From Gemmatimonadota bacterium (lineage in GTDB: Bacteria > Gemmatimonadota > Gemmatimonadetes > Gemmatimonadales > GWC2-71-9): a DNA stretch of 7,708 nt. Shown one piece after another: positions 5,644 to 7,708 of the stretch (position 1 is its first letter; each line of letters opens with the position of its first letter). The notes under the pieces were generated by a model. The model worked only from the letters and a program-made list of their open reading frames with translations, had not been told where the DNA came from and ran no database searches. The position numbers were made by a program, and so were the translations under genes. Location of the stretch: contig QHUF01000011.1 in the NCBI GenBank assembly GCA_003221075.1, positions 1 through 7,708 on the forward strand, read 5' to 3'.

Positions 5644-6332
5644 ACCTGCCCCGCCTTCACGAAATAGTATTCAGCCATGAGCAGTAGAACCACGCCCGCG
5701 GCCTTTTTGATCCACGCCATCCACGCGCCGGCTCGGGGCAGCGCCGCGAGTGCCCCAGAGAAGAGCCCGACTACCACCAGCAGCGCCGACATGCCGAGCG
5801 AGAACACGAAGAGGTAGACAAACCCGAGCACGGCGCTGTGCGTCGTCGCGACCCAGGTGAGCACCGCGGCGAATGCCGGTGCCCCACACGGCGCCGCGAC
5901 CAGACCCGACGTCGCACCCAGGAGAAATACGGCCGGGTAGGAGCCGCCGCCCAGGCTGCCCGCCCAGGCGGAAAGGCGCGGGGGCAGCCGCACGGGAATC
6001 ACCTCGAGCATCGCGAGGGCGAAGACGAGGAGCAGGTTCCCGATGACGAGCCGGGCCCAGAAGCTCGCGCCGATCGTCCCGAACAACGATCCGGTCATCC
6101 CGGCGATCATGCCGACCAGCGCGTAGAAGAGCGCGAGCCCGCACACGTAGGTGAGCGTCAGGCCGATGGTGCGCCGGCGCGTGCGTCCTTCGACGTTGAC
6201 GCCCGCAAGTGTTCCGGCGGTGATGGGGATCATCGGGTAGATGCACGGATTGAGACTCGTCACCAGGCCGGCGGCGAACAGCAATCCCACGGCAACGACC
6301 GGTTGATTCTGCAACGCATCGGAGATTCCCAC
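5637..6332 (-). CDS. CcdA/DsbD-type transmembrane thiol-disulfide electron carrier
   Basis: This 231-residue inner-membrane protein moves reducing power from cytoplasmic thioredoxin to exported thiol proteins. It corresponds to the membrane domain of DsbD without the alpha and gamma domains. The two redox cysteines are in the expected places: C30 in LNPCIYPMIPITAGT and C149 in AAPCGAPAFAAVL, each with the family's proline partners. Hydrophobic segments are visible at about 12-28, 56-76, 92-112, 132-160, 165-192 and 208-225, consistent with six to eight spans. The basic RTRRR (50-54) is a cytoplasmic-type loop. The start is GTG at 6332. No clear ribosome binding site precedes it, and the promoter-like TATTAT lies only 8 bases upstream, so the mRNA may be leaderless. 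The downstream TlpA-like gene overlaps by 7 bp and is the probable electron acceptor. The nearby selenoperoxiredoxin may be a further acceptor. Confidence 0.92.
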   Translation of the reverse strand: MGISDALQNQPVVAVGLLFAAGLVTSLNPCIYPMIPITAGTLAGVNVEGRTRRRTIGLTLTYVCGLALFYALVGMIAGMTGSLFGTIGASFWARLVIGNLLLVFALAMLEVIPVRLPPRLSAWAGSLGGGSYPAVFLLGATSGLVAAPCGAPAFAAVLTWVATTHSAVLGFVYLFVFSLGMSALLVVVGLFSGALAALPRAGAWMAWIKKAAGVVLLLMAEYYFVKAGQVW

Positions 6333-6360
6333 GGGCGAGATAATAACTACTTTCCTGCGC
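6333..6360. promoter_or_regulatory. compact divergent promoter region
   Basis: Only 28 bp separate the GTG starts of the minus-strand CcdA-like gene and the plus-strand Rossmann gene. Its AT-rich core holds GATAAT (6339-6344, plus) and TATTAT (complement of 6340-6345, minus), each five of six matches to a -10 box and almost fully overlapping. Usual spacing would put the starts of transcription near 6351 (plus) and 6333 (minus), giving a leader of about 10 bases and none respectively. No ribosome binding site is seen on either side. Any -35 contacts would lie inside the opposite gene. Inferred from motifs only. Confidence 0.45.
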
Positions 6361-7020
6361 GTGGGACGAACCGCATTGCTTGCCGGCGCGACCGGTCTGG
6401 TTGGTTCTCATGTGCTCGAGCTGCTCCTCGCCGATGCGCACTGGTCGCGGGTTGTAACCGTAGGCCGCCGCACCACCTCGCACCATCACGCCAAGCTCGA
6501 GCAGCGCGTCGCGGACCTTGGCTCGCTCGAAACCGCGAGCGACTTGCCGCACGTCGACGACATCTTCTGTTGCCTCGGCACGACCATCAAGCAGGCAGGG
6601 TCACAACCGGCATTTCGCCTGGTTGATCATGCGTTCGTGGTAGGATTGGCGCGCGCCGGACTGCGCGCGGGCGCCACGCAGTTTCTCCTCGTCAGCGCCA
6701 TCGGTGCCGATCGCAAGTCCCGCGTCTTCTACAGCCGAGTCAAAGGCGAAACGGAGGCGGCGATCCGAGCGCTTCCCTACCGGGGCATCCAGATCTTCCG
6801 CCCCTCTCTGCTGCTCGGCGAGCGCCCCGAGTTTCGGCTCGGCGAACGGATCGCGATGCTCGGCGCACCGGTGTTGCCGGCGCTCCTCTTCGGCAGGCTG
6901 CGGCGCTATCGCCCCATTCACGCCGCCACGGTCGCGCGAGCGATGGTCGCGATCGCGCGTGAAGCGCCGCGCGGTCCCAACGTGTTCGAGTACGACGCGA
7001 TGCGCGCCAGTACGCGATGA
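6361..7020 (+). CDS. atypical short-chain dehydrogenase, NAD(P)-binding Rossmann protein (HTATIP2/TIP30-like)
   Basis: This 219-residue cytoplasmic protein begins at GTG 6361 with GRTALLAGATGLVGSHVLELL. GATGLVG (9-15) is the dinucleotide-binding glycine motif of atypical/extended SDRs. TVGRR (33-37) follows strand 2, and its arginines suggest NADP(H). DDIFCCLGTTIKQAGS (66-81) is the strand-4 motif typical of HTATIP2-like proteins. FLLVSAIGAD (108-117) gives S112, and YSRVK (124-128) gives the Tyr-xxx-Lys catalytic pair, so an oxidoreductase is likely. IQIFRPSLLLGERPE (143-157) is the conserved region after the active site. Substrate unknown. A start further upstream has no good codon. It overlaps the deaminase gene by 4 bp (ATGA), so the two are co-transcribed, although no shared pathway is evident. 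Confidence 0.87.
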   Translation: MGRTALLAGATGLVGSHVLELLLADAHWSRVVTVGRRTTSHHHAKLEQRVADLGSLETASDLPHVDDIFCCLGTTIKQAGSQPAFRLVDHAFVVGLARAGLRAGATQFLLVSAIGADRKSRVFYSRVKGETEAAIRALPYRGIQIFRPSLLLGERPEFRLGERIAMLGAPVLPALLFGRLRRYRPIHAATVARAMVAIAREAPRGPNVFEYDAMRASTR

Positions 7021-7460
7021 GCACAGATCCATTCCTCGTCGCGGCGATTGCGGAAGCGGAGCAGGGCCTCCGTGAAGGCGGCATCCCGATCGGATCCGTG
7101 ATCGTGTCGCAGGGCAAGATCATCGGTCGCGGCCACAATCGCAGGGTTCAGAAAGGAAGCGCCGTACTGCACGGCGAGATGGACGCGCTCGAGAACGCGG
7201 GCCGCCAACCGGCGTCGGTGTATCGCGAGGCGACGCTCTACACCACACTGTCGCCGTGCGCGATGTGCAGCGGCGCGATTCTGCTCTACGGGATTCGGCG
7301 CGTGATCATCGGGGAGAACAATACGTTTAAAGGCGAGGAGGAGCTGCTGCAGAGCCGCGGCGTGTCACTCGAGGTGCGTCAGGATGCGCGGTGCATTACG
7401 ATGATCACGGGGTTTATTCGAGATCATCCCGAGTTGTGGGATGAAGATATTGGAAAATGA
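7017..7460 (+). CDS. cytosine deaminase-like nucleoside/nucleobase deaminase (fungal FCY1-type, zinc)
   Basis: This 147-residue enzyme of the cytidine/deoxycytidylate deaminase superfamily probably deaminates cytosine to uracil in pyrimidine salvage. The zinc site is complete: H52 and catalytic E54 in LHGEMDALEN, C81 and C84 in TLSPCAMCSGAI. Similarity to yeast cytosine deaminase as I recall it goes beyond these motifs: GGIPIG near the N-terminus, GRGHNRRVQKGSAVLHGE (37-54) with substrate-contact Asn41, TLYTTLSPC (73-81), and the C-terminal W141-D-E-D144-I-G. These correspond to yeast Asn51, Trp152 and Asp155. Bacterial CodA is an unrelated amidohydrolase, so I give no codA name. TadA and guanine deaminase are superfamily alternatives, but their C-termini differ. 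ATG 7017 overlaps the upstream stop as ATGA. A long inverted repeat begins 6 bases after the stop. Confidence 0.87.
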   Translation: MSTDPFLVAAIAEAEQGLREGGIPIGSVIVSQGKIIGRGHNRRVQKGSAVLHGEMDALENAGRQPASVYREATLYTTLSPCAMCSGAILLYGIRRVIIGENNTFKGEEELLQSRGVSLEVRQDARCITMITGFIRDHPELWDEDIGK

Positions 7461-7465
7461 TGTCA

Positions 7466-7528
7466 AGGTTGGTGGAGGTTGTGGAGGTGCTGAACACCTT
7501 GAAAACCTCCACCAACCTCCACCAACCT
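7466..7528. terminator. long inverted repeat between convergent genes, likely bidirectional transcript end
   Basis: AGGTTGGTGGAGGTT (7466-7480) pairs perfectly with AACCTCCACCAACCT (7514-7528). After one bulged base (7513), GTGGAGGT (7481-7488) pairs with ACCTCCAC (7505-7512), giving a 23-bp stem around a 16-base loop. Each arm is itself a 10-bp tandem repeat of AGGTTGGTGG type. It fills the 71 bp between the deaminase stop (7460) and the DUF4097-like stop (7532), so it can end or protect transcripts from both sides. A T run directly after the stem is missing on either strand, so classical intrinsic termination is not certain. A dispersed intergenic repeat is an alternative. Confidence 0.65.
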
Positions 7529-7531
7529 CGA

Positions 7532-7708
7532 TTACCTGTTTCTCCTCACCGTCATAGGCCCGTTCGTCGTGACCACGCGAATCGGCGGCCCGCCGTTGCC
7601 CAGCGTGGTGTTGATTCGGTCTTTGACGCGTCCGCTGATTGTCACGGTCAGCGGAAAGCCCACGTCCATGGGTCCGTTGACGGTGCCGAATTCGATCTTC
7701 GCGTTGTA
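7532..7708 (-). CDS. DUF4097-like beta-strand repeat protein, C-terminal fragment
   Basis: These are the last 58 codons of a minus-strand gene whose start lies beyond the window; it ends at TAA (complement of 7532-7534). The visible protein has short alternating strands and turns: FGTVNGPMDVGFPLTV, SGRVKDRINTTLGNGG, then PPIRVVTTNGPMTVRRN. The repeated 'T-NGPM-V' turn and the closing G-x-P-x-x-V-x-T-x-NG-x-x-x-V pattern are typical of the putative auto-transporter/adhesin head-like DUF4097 family. Such proteins form a beta-solenoid and are usually exported, but the N-terminus cannot be seen here. Function unknown. Confidence 0.75.
   Translation of the reverse strand, partial: YNAKIEFGTVNGPMDVGFPLTVTISGRVKDRINTTLGNGGPPIRVVTTNGPMTVRRNR

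Noticed and set aside
5838..6626. Plus-strand open frame opposite ccdA and into the Rossmann gene
   Set aside because: It crosses a divergent gene pair and is low-complexity Arg-rich; both real genes have strong motifs.

Overview
The window is dense, high-GC bacterial chromosome with about ten complete genes, short leaders, several 4-bp start/stop overlaps and no gene-free stretch longer than about 110 bases. The gene types (secreted M28 peptidase, DinB-fold proteins, TlpA/CcdA pair, DUF4097-like protein), GTG starts and base composition suggest a soil or environmental bacterium, possibly Gemmatimonadota. That taxon is an inference from style, since no rRNA or other taxonomic marker is present. 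No mobile element, CRISPR array, tRNA or rRNA was seen.

Layout. Positions 2-175 hold the C-terminal end of a GNAT acetyltransferase, followed by a nested inverted repeat (179-232). A five-gene plus-strand operon runs from 286 to 4464: secreted M28 zinc peptidase, single-pass membrane-anchored hypothetical protein, class I SAM methyltransferase, and two different DinB-fold proteins. The last four genes are joined by 4-bp overlaps. A small hairpin (4473-4487) follows.

The highlight is 4529-5098, a peroxiredoxin reading frame interrupted by a single in-frame TGA (4748-4750) exactly where the peroxidatic cysteine belongs (T-R-G-[TGA]-T). The frame is intact on both sides. A hairpin 14 bases after the TGA has an 8-base apical loop with G in its second position, matching the general form of a bacterial SECIS element. 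The protein contains no cysteine at all. I read it as a selenocysteine peroxiredoxin. It converges, with stop codons overlapping in TTAA, on a minus-strand pair: a TlpA/ResA-type thioredoxin (5095-5643) and a CcdA/DsbD-type membrane electron carrier (5637-6332). Together they look like an extracytoplasmic redox unit in which CcdA carries electrons across the membrane, TlpA carries them on, and the selenoperoxidase may be one end user. The last step is inference.

A 28-bp divergent promoter region separates ccdA from a plus-strand pair: an atypical SDR/HTATIP2-like Rossmann protein (6361-7020) overlapping a fungal-type cytosine deaminase-like enzyme (7017-7460). A long inverted repeat (7466-7528) lies between that pair and the C-terminal end of a convergent DUF4097-like protein (7532-7708, minus).
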